Part shown: positions 18,539-29,240 of the stretch, in pieces
How positions within the stretch are numbered: position 1 is the stretch's first letter
Layout: each line of letters starts with the position of its first letter
DNA from: Melieria omissa
Taxonomy: Eukaryota; Arthropoda; Insecta; Diptera; Ulidiidae
Reading direction: 5' to 3'
NCBI GenBank assembly: GCA_963971225.1
Contig: OZ020270.1
Location: 13,441,817-13,505,816 of the forward strand
Length of the DNA stretch: 64,000 nt
Translations under genes and position numbers: made by a program
The notes under the pieces: generated by a model
What the model saw: the letters and a program-made list of their open reading frames with translations, nothing else
The model's database searches: none
Told to the model about the DNA's origin: nothing

Positions 18539-20211
18539 ACAATGCATTGTGGTCGCTCCCATAGGCCAAAAATAAAAAATTCAAAGTCCAAATTTTAAAA
18601 TGAAAAGTAACTACATAGTCTCCTATATAATCAAGCTTTCTAACGGTAAATTTTTTTTGGTTTGATTCTTGCGGTACTTTCTGAAAATAGCATCAGAAGT
18701 GAGAACATTTGTTCACTTGATTAGTGCAATGTGAGCAGCGTTTTACAATAATCAATTTTGAAGTGTTAAAACTTTATTAAAAAATCACCAAATTTAAAAT
18801 TAATAAAAAGTGTATTGAACATACAAGTATTTAACTTAATTTTAGTTAATGAGATATATTTAAATTGAAGTCTACTTAAAAACAAAAATCAAAATTTACA
18901 ACTACTATATTCTGTGTTTTTCGTCTGACTCCCAGAATTTCACTTAAAGTTTTAGTTGTGTTCCCTCTCGTTGCCCCCATTGATCTTTTTTTCCGAATAC
19001 TAAGGCACGTTTTAAGATTATAATGTGTTAGTTTCAGCTGCCAGAATTTGCCAGGCTTCGTGCAATCTTTCATAGACTGAGTGCCTGTATTAAAAATGGG
19101 GCGCAAACCCAGAAGTGCAAAAGAAGCTTGGCATTTTGTGCGGTGGTATTGTTGTTTGTTTGTGTTGTTGTTTTTAAGTAAGGTGATGTTAATATAATGC
19201 GTATTGCAACTTTTTTATTTTTCTATTTTAATTTCACCTTTAAACCAATTTTTATATACGGTGGCTGACACTATTTACATATGTAAATATTTTTGTTATC
19301 ATAGGTTCTGTGGGGACAGTTTTGGTTTTTTTTTGGTAATGTTAAAGAGGTTTCATGTCCAAATGTGGAAGGAGAAAATGGAGCAAAGCGGTTTCAGACC
19401 CCACAATGTGGGAAAATTAGTAAATCTGGCAGAAGAAATGACATAACAAGATATGCATTTTGAAAGACATTCTCACAAAATGTCGTATTTGACATTTCTA
19501 TGTAATACTGAATCGCATAACTAAACTTGAACAAGATCGCCCAACTGTAACATATAGCTGCCACAGGAACGATCAGTTAAAAATGTGTCGTATGGAAAAC
19601 TTTTTCTAATCAAATTTTGAGATATATCAAGATAAAATATGATTTATACAAGTGCTAAATTGTATGTTAAAGCTAAAGCTATGTTTTCAGATTAAAAAAT
19701 AAATGTTGAAAAATTAAGGAAATATGCGCTCGACACTGCTAAGAGATAGAGATGTATCAATGGTACTGGCTTCCACCTTCTGTTCATAAAATTTTAATTC
19801 ACGCTCCGTTTTGAGTTAATTACCTGTACAGTGACGCACACAGGATTTCATTTTGGGGGGTTTTGCATACCACTTTGGGCCTAATACTGTTTGAGATCAT
19901 AATTTTCACAAGCAATTTTTTGATTTGGGGGTTTGAACCCCGCAACCCCCTCCGGTTGCTCCTCTGAGCCTGCCTATATATGAATTTTGTCGAGCAAAAT
20001 CTTGGAAACAATTTGTTTCTCATTAAAAACAAAAAAGAAACAAATTTTTTATCATTTCCTTACATGGGGGCAGGCGTATAGATGTCCGACCACGCCCATT
20101 TTCACATGAAATAATTGCCACATTCTTAAAAACAAGTTACCAAAGTTTCAGGCTGATATCTCTGCTAGAAGTATTTTTGACCGCTTTGCCCATATAAGTC
20201 CGACCACTGTG
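18539..20211. other. Non-coding spacer with scattered repeat-like phrases
   Basis: Homology to gypsy-C stops at a perfect 16 bp palindrome CCACAATGCATTGTGG (18537-18552), probably the end of an unknown insertion. A 33-codon frame at 19096 (MGRKPRSAKEAWHF) runs into a GTAAGG donor-like site, and a tagGTTCTG acceptor-like site lies at about 19302. I cannot support a gene. 19829-19974 has a CAGTGACGC start and a G-rich/C-rich stem and could be a small hAT-type MITE without a clear TSD. Confidence 0.4.
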
Positions 20212-21091
20212 CAATGGGGTAAACATGCCAAAAACCCGCGCATTGCCTATTTAATGCTATAGTATCTATACGGTTACAGATAAATACCTCAAATTTGAAC
20301 AACTCCTTCAGGACTCTTCAGAGATTTGTTCACCATAATTTTATTTTGTTTACTGTACCTTGCACCGGCACCCTACAGTCGGCAAGTAGGCACTTTTAAA
20401 ATCTTCATTAGTAAAAAACAAAACCAAAGTTAAAGTATTTAAATCGACCCAAACTGACTTATGAATACTCTAGCCACGTCCCGATTTTTCGCCTCCTTTC
20501 ATAAAACACCCGCATAAAACACATACATGTAGGGTAATTCGTATTTAAACAAAAACCATTTGATACGGGTTGATACGGCTCATAACGGGTTAATGGGGAG
20601 TACCTCACCCACTTACCGTTATAAATAACCACAAAAGGGCAGATGACGTTGGTAAGTATATAAATATAATAAATTTTCCCAATTTAACCAAGTATGCTTA
20701 TATGGCAACCCTTCTTAAAAGTTGGCGTTCCATGCCCATTTTTACGCCAGAGTTTAGTTAGGTCACTCGTAAATTCCGCACAAAGTTTTATTGAAATATA
20801 TTGCCTTTTTCTCAAGAATCATCCTGCGTGCCCGCCGAAAAAATTGATACAAAATATTAATATTAATAAATATAATTCAGGTGAAAAATCACATCTATTT
20901 TTACTTTATTTATTTTTTTAAAACTATATATATGCATCAAGTGTTATAAACGTACGGGCCCATACGCGCGTTAAAAAGTTTTCAGTTCATATATATTTGT
21001 TTTCTAACCATTCCGCAGCTTTCCGCAGTCAAGTTGGGTATCATTTTTTTTATGAAGGTTCCTACTTACCTTCCTTAAAGATTTTCGATTA

Positions 21092-22403
21092 CACTGAGCA
21101 ACAGCCAAAATTTTTCCGAGTTCTAGTAAACCTTTCCTAAAGGATTTTTGGACGCTGATCACAACTGCGTACTTAGTTTTTTGATTGTTTGAGCGGTTTG
21201 TAAGTTATTGGTGGTTTTTGCTAGGAGGTGTTTTCCACGTTTTTTCATCCTTGAATTTTTATTGCATTTATAATATGTTGAAAAACACGATAATTTTTTT
21301 ATGACACAATAACGAATCCTCAAGCTATAATTTTGATCATAGTCGATTTCGATTGGTCAAGGGTTAACATGGCTATGGCCCTTCAAAGTTCAATTTTCGC
21401 GAATTTTTCATAAAAATTCATTTAAAATCGGTGTTGCAATTTTCAAAAAGGAGTTAGTGTGCAATGTATAGTGTAAGGTTGTAACTTAATCTTATAGAAC
21501 AGATTTTTTTTATTGTATGTGTCATTCTCGGCCTATGCTCATTAGAGTGTAAATGCGACTTCATCTTCTGAACACGTGTTTGTATTGAAATCTCCTAATG
21601 CTTTTCGCGTCATTGATGAAAGTAGCTAAAGTATTTTCGCAAGCGTCAATATTTGTCATTTCAAGGGCATTAACAAAATTTGAATTGGTTTATTACTGTA
21701 GGAGCTATTCTAAAAAGAGTTGCATCACACAAGTAAAAATATCAGACACACACACTTAGCAAACTACTTGCTGTTTTTCCATATTTCATTGCGACATATT
21801 TTTAGGGCGCAAAAAAAATCAAAATCAAAACTGAAAATTTTACGAATTAAGGGCATTTGATGAATGTGAGCATTTTCATACCGCTGCCTGAAATTATGCT
21901 CCGATATTATAGCTCAAAAGTAAATCCTTGCTTTTGTTGCTGAATTTATGAATGGTGAACTTACATATTTGAACACAATTTCTATTACAAACATCGTATT
22001 TCAAAATTTTTCTTCTTTCACTATATGACAATATATATTTTTTGTAAGAAAAATTCTTTTGTGTATTCGCAATCTTTCAAAGTAACTGAAAATTTGACTT
22101 TGCAAATGAATAATTCTTGCAAATTTGAACCGATTTTAATGTTTTAAGTTTTAAATACATAGTTAGAGTATTGTTAATCTATGTTAAGAAAATGGCATTT
22201 TAGACTTCAGGTTTGTAGGAGCTGCATGCGTATAATGGTCAAAAAACATGGAAAACGCCCTCCGAGGAAAATCATCAATATTTCCTAAGCCGCTCAAACA
22301 ATCAAAAAACTAAGTACGCCGTTGTGATCAGCGTCCAAAAATCCTTTAGAAATGTTTGGTTTGATTTCAGAAAAAAAAAAATAATGTCGATTTTGTTGCC
22401 CTG
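21092..22403. mobile_element. 1312-bp MITE with long imperfect TIRs
   Basis: It is absent from the paralogous copy at 61.2 kb. The ends are CACTGAGCAACA and TGTTGCCCTG, flanked by TA (21090-21091 and 22404-22405). Farther in, a strongly conserved inverted block of about 66 bp (left about 21137-21200: AAAGGATTTTTGGACGCTGA, then GATTGTTTGAGCGG) pairs with 22291-22351. No ORF. The outer ends are poorly matched, so superfamily assignment is open. Confidence 0.75.
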
Positions 22404-22789
22404 TATTATCCATGATTATCCATAAAAGTTATTCACCACGAAATTAGGACAATTTCCTAAAACAATCGTCGTTTTTGCCCAAACTTTGAGAACTTATATC
22501 TTTACAAGAAAATGTGCCATGCCAAAAGAATTATATGTCAAATTAAATGTAGGAATATGCTTATTATATGTACCAAAAATTATTCGATTATATTTAAAAA
22601 TAACGATTTAATTGACATTTCAGCATCACCATCAAAAAAGATGCATCGACAAAATGAAATTGAGTATAAAAACACCCAACTTTGAATGGCTATACAGCAG
22701 CCAGTTTCGGTCCAATTTAAAAAAGCAAAAAGTATTTTCTGACTGCTACATGCATGTAGATTACGAAAAATAAAAAAAAAGTTAGGCCC

Positions 22790-23098
22790 TGTAGTAAGCT
22801 TATTTTTTGTAACTTTCAACTTACTTGCTTTATTTAATAGAAGTGTGTAATACAAAGGATTGGAAAAAAACAATATATGAGGTAACTGGTGTCTTGCCGA
22901 CTCTGCTCGGCACGTCCGTCTCGTTCGCTGTCACTTATTCGTCTCCCTGTGTCTTTCGCGCGTTTTTCACTTGCTACTTTGGCTTTTGGCGGCAACGTCA
23001 GCCATCATGCCGCGAGTAGTGCCATCGCTCGAGTGTTGCCAATGCACACTGAACAGTGCCACTGCTCGGGTGATGCCACCGTACCATTAAATACTACA
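22790..23098 (-). repeat. gypsy-B 3' LTR
   Basis: 309 bp direct repeat with TGTAGTAAGC and ACTACA termini in plus orientation. A TTTAATGG initiator-like phrase and GC-rich upstream half are shared with the other LTR. Confidence 0.93.
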
Positions 23099-23244
23099 GT
23101 CGGCCGTTCTGACACTTTGATCGGCCCGATCAATCGATATACATAAGTGAGCTTACATACTACATAAGTGAGCTTACATCCTACTACATACAATACAATC
23201 AAAAGGAACTTAATTTACAATGGTTGAACAGCTGGTCATTAAAA

Positions 23245-26200
23245 CTAGGGTGCTGAAGGCTGAAGATGTAAATTAGTTTCAATGAGGTGTTGCGGAAGCG
23301 ACTCAATTACTTCGTTACTTGGAGGCTCAACCCACTTGCGAATATGGTTGGCTTCAAGGATGCCTTGATAGGGGAGTTGGGTAATGGGGCAATCATCGAT
23401 GTCGCCTACGACATAGCGGTCATGAGGCAGCTTCTTGATTACCACATATGGACCTTTAAACTTCGGAATAAACTTCTTGTTGGTGCCAATGGTCGTATCA
23501 TTATTTCGAATAACGACAAAGTCTCCCACGTCAAAAACCCTGGGCGGTCGACTATGCTCATGGAAGCGCTTTAAGTTGTAATCTTGACTCTCCCGAATGG
23601 CAACAGCGGCCTGATCTCGCACAACCTCTAGATCTCTTCCGACGGAGTTCACATCTTTCTCATCCAAGAATTCGGTAAGCCGATCCACCTCACACCCCCT
23701 CTGCAAAACGCCAAAGAGAAGTTTGCTAGGGGCCGTTTTAATTGACCGGTGAACCGTATTGTTCAGTGCGTACTCAACATGCGCTAGCTGGCGCACCCAA
23801 TCGGAATGAGCCAGCGGCTCGCTCAATTTGGCCAGAATCGCTTTAAGCGTCCGATTCACTCTCTCAACTTGACCATTTGCCTGCGGGGACGCAACCGCAA
23901 CCTTTACGTGCTCGATATTTTTATCCGAAAGGTAAGATGTAAACTCGAGAGACGTAAAACATGTTCCCTGGTCACTCACTATTCGCGAAGGGCGACTATA
24001 ATACTCAAAATACTTATTGAGCGAAATGCATACTTCACGCGTACTTGTCGATACGACCGGATACAATTTTACATATTTAGTAAAGGCATCGACGACCAGC
24101 AGAATATGCTTTCGTTTGGACTGAAGTGACGGCAGGGGACCGAAGTGGTCAATATGGATCGTGTGGAATGGAGCGGGCTGCTTCGGTATATGATATAAAT
24201 TGTGCTCGTTAGTACGAGTCGTGGCGGAATACAGAATGCACTTAATGCAATTGCGGATACATCTTTCAACTTTCGGTTGCATGTCAGGGAACCAGTAATG
24301 TAATTTAAGCTGGTCCATAGACTTCGTAACACCGAGATGGCCAATCTTTTCATGAGTATACCGCACCACATTCTCCTCAAGCTCACCGGGCACATAGAGG
24401 AATAGATCCCCCTTTCGGTCCTGTCGGTAAACAATTCCGTCATGCATAGCATACGATTTTGACTCACCTTCACTCAAACTAACCTTCAATTTAGAGATAA
24501 CTGGGTCGTGGTTTTGTACGGCCCTCACTTGGAAATCAATATCTTCGGAACCAATGACAGAAACAATATGGCACCGGCTAAGAGCATCCACATGACCCAT
24601 ACGGGCGCCAGGTCGATGGGAAACGGAATAATTATAATTTTCAAATTCAAGGGCCCAGCGAGCGATTCGCGGATTCATTTCTCGTTTATTTAATGTTAGA
24701 GTTAGTGAGTTAGAATCAGTAACAATTTTAAATGGAATGCCTTCCAAATAAGTGCGGGATCGGCGGAGGGCGTAGAAACTGTGATAATTGGCTTTTTGAG
24801 GCGTTGTACTCTTCGAGTAGTACGACACTGGATGCAATTTCCCATCATCGCCTTTCTGAAGCAAAACGGCACCGAAGCCTTTTGCGCTTGCATCGCAATG
24901 CAGCTCGGTTTCACGCTTCGGGTCGTAAATCGTAAGAACTGGGGCGGAGGTAAGAGCGGTACGCAACATTTCATAGGCCTCTCGGCACTCATCATTGAAA
25001 TGAAACGGGACCTCCTTCTTCGTAAGATTATTCAGAGGACGGGCAATGACCGAGAATGACGGGACAAACCGCCGAAAATATGAGCATAATCCCAAATATG
25101 AATGTAGCTCCTTAGAGTTTTTTGGCACTGGGTAATTTTGTATAGCGTGTATATGGTCCCCACTGGGAGTAATACCAGACGCTGAGACATTGTATCCCAG
25201 ATATTCAATCTGTTCGTAAGCAAACTTGCACTTTGACAATCGCAACTCTAGTCCATTACGAGCAAGACAGCGCAGGACGTCGATTATCAACTCCATATGC
25301 TCGGCAATGTCCCTTGAGGCGATCACAATATCGTCAAAATAGACTACAATAAGTCCGGTATCGGTAAAAGGCTTAAGGATTCGCGATATGAACCGCTGAA
25401 ACACTGAGGGTGCATTTCTCAGCCCGAATGGCATTCGGATGTACTCGTATTGACCACTCGGGGTTACGAAAGAAGTGTATCGCGTCGAGTCATCCGCCAT
25501 TTTCACGTGGTGAAAACCATTCTTGAGATCAAGCAACGTAAATATTTTCTTATTGCCGAGATATTCAAGGCAATCGTCAATTAACGGAATAGGAAAATTG
25601 TCTCGTATTGTCAATTTATTGAGCGCTCTATAATCAACACACATGCGCGTTTCACCATTTTTCTTCTTAGCTAACACAATAGGTGAAGCATAGGGTGAAT
25701 CGCCGACTCTGATTACTTCGCGTCGCAGAAGGTCACTTATGATCGCACTCACTTCATCCTTCTCGCGGTAAGAGAGTCGCCGAGGCGAGCAAAAGAACGG
25801 CGTATCGGTGGTGAGGCGTATCGTCATATCATAATTCGGGACAGTCACCGAACTTTGATCAAACTTCAAATATTCGGAGGTAATCCCGTGGCGTAAGCAG
25901 TCACGGAACGGTGCAGCAAGCTGCGGATCAATGTCAATTTCGTCGGAAGATACAAGAACCCAAGGATTCTGAGAATTTTGGAACTCATCAAGCGCCTCAA
26001 TGGCACCAGGCCGCGACAATGTTCGACGCGGAGTGGCAAAGAAATTTGAAACAATTCCCTTCCGATTAATGAGAATTCGCCTGGATGAGCCCCCACTTTC
26101 ACTTACACTATTCAATTGAGCCACTTCGGAAGTCAGAGGTGAATTACAAACGCACACGTCTTTTGGTTCATTTAATATGGCATTGCCAGAAACGTTAAAT

Positions 26201-26775
26201 ACAGAACTATGTTCAGGAATAGGAATGATTGGGCAAGAATACAGTAGGATTTTAAATGACTGGAGTGCATCCCTGCCAAGCAGCATCGGGAACGGAAGAG
26301 CGTCGTCTGACAGAACCAACACAGGAATTATCCGCACACGATTCTGCAGTAGCACAGCAACACCCAGCTCACCGTGAGTGACTATATTAGCCTTGCCCAA
26401 TCCGCAAAAGTTCGATGGCCTCGGTTGTCCAATCTTGACAAACTCCGGAACCAAGGATATTGTAATAAAGCTAACGGGGCTACCCGTATCAAGAAGAGAA
26501 TTACAACCAATGACACCTGTGCATTTGGAATCACTCGGCTTAAACACAACACTCACCATCTGAAGTGCGCTCATGGTCTGAGCTGTCCCCTCGTCATCAC
26601 CGTCGTCGTCTTCTCGGGCGATAGGTCGGGCACTGTGGACGCCCACGAACGCGGCTCGTTCTTTCTTCGGGGCTGACGGGCAGTCAGCTTGTTGGTGGCC
26701 AAGGTTGCCACATCGGAAGCACGAACCAGGAACGCGACGCTCTTTTGGACACTCAGAGGAAAAAAGCCGGAACAA
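23245..26775 (-). CDS. gypsy-B Pol polyprotein: protease, RT, RNase H, integrase
   Basis: 1176 uninterrupted codons. Order by residue: zinc knuckle CFRCGNLGHQQADC (19-32, the tail of Gag read in this frame), protease LLDTGSP (94-100), RT with MCVDYRALN and YFDDIVIA (479-486), RNase H HCDASAKG (626) and VTDSNS (685), integrase zinc site H-H-C-C (808-846) and core D876, D935, E971 with DD35E spacing. Relative to gypsy-D, about eight residues are missing after NYHSF (666), including the catalytic Glu of the LETLA motif, so RNase H should be inactive. Pol would need expression as a frameshifted Gag-Pol product; the natural shift point cannot be told from decay. Confidence 0.93.
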   Translation of the reverse strand: MFRLFSSECPKERRVPGSCFRCGNLGHQQADCPSAPKKERAAFVGVHSARPIAREDDDGDDEGTAQTMSALQMVSVVFKPSDSKCTGVIGCNSLLDTGSPVSFITISLVPEFVKIGQPRPSNFCGLGKANIVTHGELGVAVLLQNRVRIIPVLVLSDDALPFPMLLGRDALQSFKILLYSCPIIPIPEHSSVFNVSGNAILNEPKDVCVCNSPLTSEVAQLNSVSESGGSSRRILINRKGIVSNFFATPRRTLSRPGAIEALDEFQNSQNPWVLVSSDEIDIDPQLAAPFRDCLRHGITSEYLKFDQSSVTVPNYDMTIRLTTDTPFFCSPRRLSYREKDEVSAIISDLLRREVIRVGDSPYASPIVLAKKKNGETRMCVDYRALNKLTIRDNFPIPLIDDCLEYLGNKKIFTLLDLKNGFHHVKMADDSTRYTSFVTPSGQYEYIRMPFGLRNAPSVFQRFISRILKPFTDTGLIVVYFDDIVIASRDIAEHMELIIDVLRCLARNGLELRLSKCKFAYEQIEYLGYNVSASGITPSGDHIHAIQNYPVPKNSKELHSYLGLCSYFRRFVPSFSVIARPLNNLTKKEVPFHFNDECREAYEMLRTALTSAPVLTIYDPKRETELHCDASAKGFGAVLLQKGDDGKLHPVSYYSKSTTPQKANYHSFYALRRSRTYLEGIPFKIVTDSNSLTLTLNKREMNPRIARWALEFENYNYSVSHRPGARMGHVDALSRCHIVSVIGSEDIDFQVRAVQNHDPVISKLKVSLSEGESKSYAMHDGIVYRQDRKGDLFLYVPGELEENVVRYTHEKIGHLGVTKSMDQLKLHYWFPDMQPKVERCIRNCIKCILYSATTRTNEHNLYHIPKQPAPFHTIHIDHFGPLPSLQSKRKHILLVVDAFTKYVKLYPVVSTSTREVCISLNKYFEYYSRPSRIVSDQGTCFTSLEFTSYLSDKNIEHVKVAVASPQANGQVERVNRTLKAILAKLSEPLAHSDWVRQLAHVEYALNNTVHRSIKTAPSKLLFGVLQRGCEVDRLTEFLDEKDVNSVGRDLEVVRDQAAVAIRESQDYNLKRFHEHSRPPRVFDVGDFVVIRNNDTTIGTNKKFIPKFKGPYVVIKKLPHDRYVVGDIDDCPITQLPYQGILEANHIRKWVEPPSNEVIESLPQHLIETNLHLQPSAP

Positions 26776-27296
26776 TTAAAGCAGCGTGGTCCACTAGCTG
26801 CGGCGGAAGTCGGAAGTTTGGTGTGGGTGGCGCTCGTCGGAGGTGTGACAGCTGGAATCGGAAGGCGCACTTCGGAGCGGCGCAATTTCAGCTTGTCGTA
26901 GCGAGCCATCAGCTCCTTCAGCTGCTGGATGTCGGTTGCGCCATACAAGATCGAAATATCGGAGGTACGATCTTGTAGGCCGGCAATTATCGCTTCAATG
27001 ACTTCGTTGGCTTCGATGTCTGCATGTGAGGCAATCTCCACCATAATAAGGACGTACCGGAAGCTCGTCTCGTTTTTCTTTTTAAAACGATGACGCAGCT
27101 GGTCGTAGACTTCTTGGCGGCTCGTACGGCGATCGAACTCAGCCACTAGCATAGGACGCAACTCCGCCCAATTGGTGACATTAATTGTGCGGAGGAACAC
27201 ACCTGCTGTTCCCTTCAACTTGCGGCGAGCACAAATGTATCGATCGCGATCATCGCAATCGAGCGTGGCTGAAAGTCTTCGAAGTCGGCGATCCAC
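26571..27296 (-). pseudogene. gypsy-B Gag capsid region (second frame)
   Basis: Starting near 27270 the frame reads GVFLRTINVTNWAELRPMLV and NETSFRYVLIMVEIA, close in plan to gypsy-D Gag. It reaches CFNCSGF, the first half of a zinc knuckle, then loses frame. The matching half (SSEC, then CFRCGNLGHQ) lies in the Pol frame. Upstream, WIADFEDF joins this frame by another shift near 27260. Confidence 0.82.
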
Positions 27297-27628
27297 TTCC
27301 GGATGTCATAGGAGTCGTCGCCCGTGAAGTCGGCAATTGCACTGTCCATTTCGGAAAAATCAAATTTACGTCGGCCCAACGTGGACGCCGTTTCTTGTTC
27401 TAGTGCGCGCACCTTTGCGCGCAGCTCGAGTAGGGCGGCCCGCTGTTCGAGCCGTTGGATCTCAGCGACGGCGTCTTCGTCGCATTCCAGTACATCGACC
27501 TCGTCACCACCCGGAAGACCGGCCTCCGCGTGGAGCGCCATCAAAGTGGTGCGTGTCGAGTTCGGCGGCGGCGAAATGCCCGCAGCCGTCAGCTCAGCCA
27601 TCAATTGGCCATTCGTCGCTCGATTCAT
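27215..27628 (-). pseudogene. gypsy-B Gag N-terminal part
   Basis: MNRATNGQLMAELTAAGI, then LMALHAEAGL is a SAP-like helix-loop-helix. An acidic stretch and a coiled coil follow (EIQRLEQRAALLELRAKVRA), then FDFSEMDSAIADFTGDDSYD, which aligns with FDFSEIEGTIAPFTGDDSYA in gypsy-D. The frame is lost after WIADFEDF. Confidence 0.82.
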
Positions 27629-27646
27629 GGTGCTGGATTCGTAAGT

Positions 27647-27850
27647 GGGTGCTCCGCTGGACGATGCACTAACCCGCGTTGTTATGAAATTGCGGCGGGT
27701 GCTCCGCTGGACACTGCACTAACTCGCGCTGTTGTGAAGTTGCGGTGGGTGCTCCGCTGGACGCTGCACTAACTCACGTTGTTGTGAAATCGAGGCGGGT
27801 GCTCCGCTGGACGCTGCACTAACTCACGTTGTTGTGAAATTGTTGGCCGA
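27647..27850. repeat. 50-bp tandem repeats in the gypsy-B leader, four units
   Basis: GGGTGCTCCGCTGGAC recurs at 27647, 27697, 27747 and 27797, an exact 50 bp period. They lie between the PBS and the gag start on the minus strand, in the untranslated leader. Confidence 0.92.
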
Positions 27851-27868
27851 CACTCGCAGTAGGTCTTT

Positions 27869-27884
27869 TATCCCACTTCTGAAC
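27869..27884 (-). promoter_or_regulatory. gypsy-B primer-binding site
   Basis: The minus strand reads GTTCAGAAGTGGGATA directly after the 5' LTR. It has the same core as gypsy-A and gypsy-E. Confidence 0.75.
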
Positions 27885-28193
27885 TGTAGTAAGCTTATTT
27901 TTTGTAACTTTCAGCTTACTTGCTTTATTTAATAGAAGTGTGTAATACAAAGGATTGGAAAAAAACAATATATGAGGTAACTGGTGTCTTGCCGACTCTG
28001 CTCGGCACGTCCGTCTCGTTCGCTGTCACTTATTCGTCTCTCTGTGACTTTCGCGCGTTTTTCACTTGCTACTTTGGCTTTTGGCGGCAACGTCAGCCAT
28101 CATGCCGCGAGTAGTGCCATCGCTCGAGTGTTGCCAATGCACACTGAACAGTGCCACTGCTCGGGTGATGCCACCGTACCATTAAATACTAAA
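27885..28193 (-). repeat. gypsy-B 5' LTR
   Basis: 309 bp direct repeat of 22790-23098, adjoining the PBS on the minus strand. Confidence 0.93.
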
Positions 28194-28226
28194 GCCCGTA
28201 ACTTTAAGATTAGCCGTAATGCGCGG

Positions 28227-28868
28227 TGGACCGATATCAGGAAGGGTCGGAGATTGGCACTGGCACTGAAAGGTCCTCCGGCTAAGGTAATGGTATGTTC
28301 GAGAAGTGATTACGAGGCCGTCATGAGAGCGTTGGCAGCGAAGTACAGCAACGAGCACAACCATACGCTGTACTATTGTGAGCTAAGAACCGCAGGCAAA
28401 GAGCCAGCGAGGCGCTGCAGACATATGCAGCAGACATTGAGCAGCTTGTACAGTTGTGCTACCCAAAATTCGGCGCTGATGATCTCGAAAGGATGAAGAT
28501 TGAGTCGTTCATTGAAGGTCTTCATGATCCGGAGACACGTCGCAGTGCCTTGATGATGGGCAAGCCGACATTTAAGGAGACGGTGACCAGCGCGATGACA
28601 TATGAGGCGACATGGAGGCACTCGGTATGCGCCTGCAAGGATACGCCAAATTCAGTCGGACAACGACATTCCGACACCGGGCAGGCCATGGGTTGTCTCC
28701 TCTAAAGTGGTTTGCTGGACATGTGGGAAGCAGGGTCACATAGCACGGGACTGCCGCCAACGGAAAAGGCGTTCCCGTTCTCGATCGCAATCGCCTGAAG
28801 CGAGGAATACTGACAATCGAGGCCCAGCCAACAAGCGCCGGGCTGAGGACGACGAGTCGTTAAACTAA
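28227..28868 (+). pseudogene. gypsy-C2 Gag fragment with zinc knuckle
   Basis: Frame-broken segments matching copy 3 Gag: RSDYEAVMRALAAKYSNEHN, then CYPKFGADDLERMKIESFIE, then RSALMMGKPTFKETVTSAM, then the knuckle CWTCGKQGHIARDC and an Arg/Ser-rich tail (RKRRSRSRSQSPE) ending at a stop at 28868. Frames change near 28390, 28460 and 28620. Confidence 0.83.
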
Positions 28869-28904
28869 AACGGGTCAGCCCAAAGCGGCGAAAGCTGATC
28901 CCCA

Positions 28905-29240
28905 CAAACTGCTGCCCCACGGTCCTTGTCTCGCAGTTGAAACGACAACCCAGCAGCTTGACGATTGAAGGAAAGATAGATGGAAAGTTGTTCGTGTTGA
29001 CACTGGATACTGGAGCGTCATATTCGATCATAAAAAGGAAGCTTCTGAAGAACTGAGAACCACTGCATGGCATACAGTTGAGGACTGCGACTGGCGAGCG
29101 TGCGCCGGTAAGAGGAAAAGTAACAAAAACAATTGCACATGAGTTCATCGTCGCGGATATAATGGACGACGTGATTATCGGCGTGGATTTCATGATTAGG
29201 CACGGTTTTAAGCTGGACCTGAAAGAAAATGTGCTGAGGT
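28905..29240 (+). pseudogene. gypsy-C2 protease
   Basis: TLDTGASYSIIKRKLL holds the aspartic protease active site (DTGA), then a stop codon, then LRTATGERAPVRGKVTKT and VIIGVDFMIRHGF (the flap/C-terminal IIGxDF motif). Confidence 0.82.

Larger units (their letters stand above)
22790..28193 (-). mobile_element. gypsy-B: near-complete Ty3/gypsy retrotransposon
   Basis: LTRs of 309 bp (22790-23098 and 27885-28193) differ at about four positions. The 4 bp target duplication is GCCC (22786-22789 and 28194-28197). The uninterrupted target is visible at 61589 in the sister CAATGGGG element. Minus-strand order: PBS, 50 bp tandem leader repeats, gag, pol with all enzymatic domains. It is the best preserved retroelement of the window, yet gag carries two frame breaks and RNase H a small in-frame deletion. 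Confidence 0.95.
20212..28226. mobile_element. CAATGGGG-family TIR element, copy 1, right end missing, carrying two insertions
   Basis: From CAATGGGGTAAACATGCC (20212) the sequence parallels 60292-61622 closely (conserved ATATTGCCTTTTT, TTCCGCAGCTTTCCGCAG and AAAATGTGCCATG blocks). Two segments are absent from the other copy: a MITE (21092-22403) and gypsy-B (22790-28193). After gypsy-B the family resumes at GCCCGTAACTTTAAGATTAG and stops at 28226 against gypsy-C2, so its right TIR is lost. No coding sequence. Confidence 0.8.

Noticed and set aside
19096..19446. Possible two-exon small gene (MGRKPRSAKEAWHF then LKRFHVQMWKEKMEQS)
   Set aside because: Splice-like signals exist but there is no homology and no supporting context. 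Too weak to annotate as a gene.
19829..19974. Small hAT MITE with CAGTGACGC start
   Set aside because: No matching 8 bp duplication, and the right end is only loosely complementary.
23806..25059. Several plus-strand frames of about 70-107 codons inside gypsy-B
   Set aside because: Antisense to the 1176-codon Pol frame.
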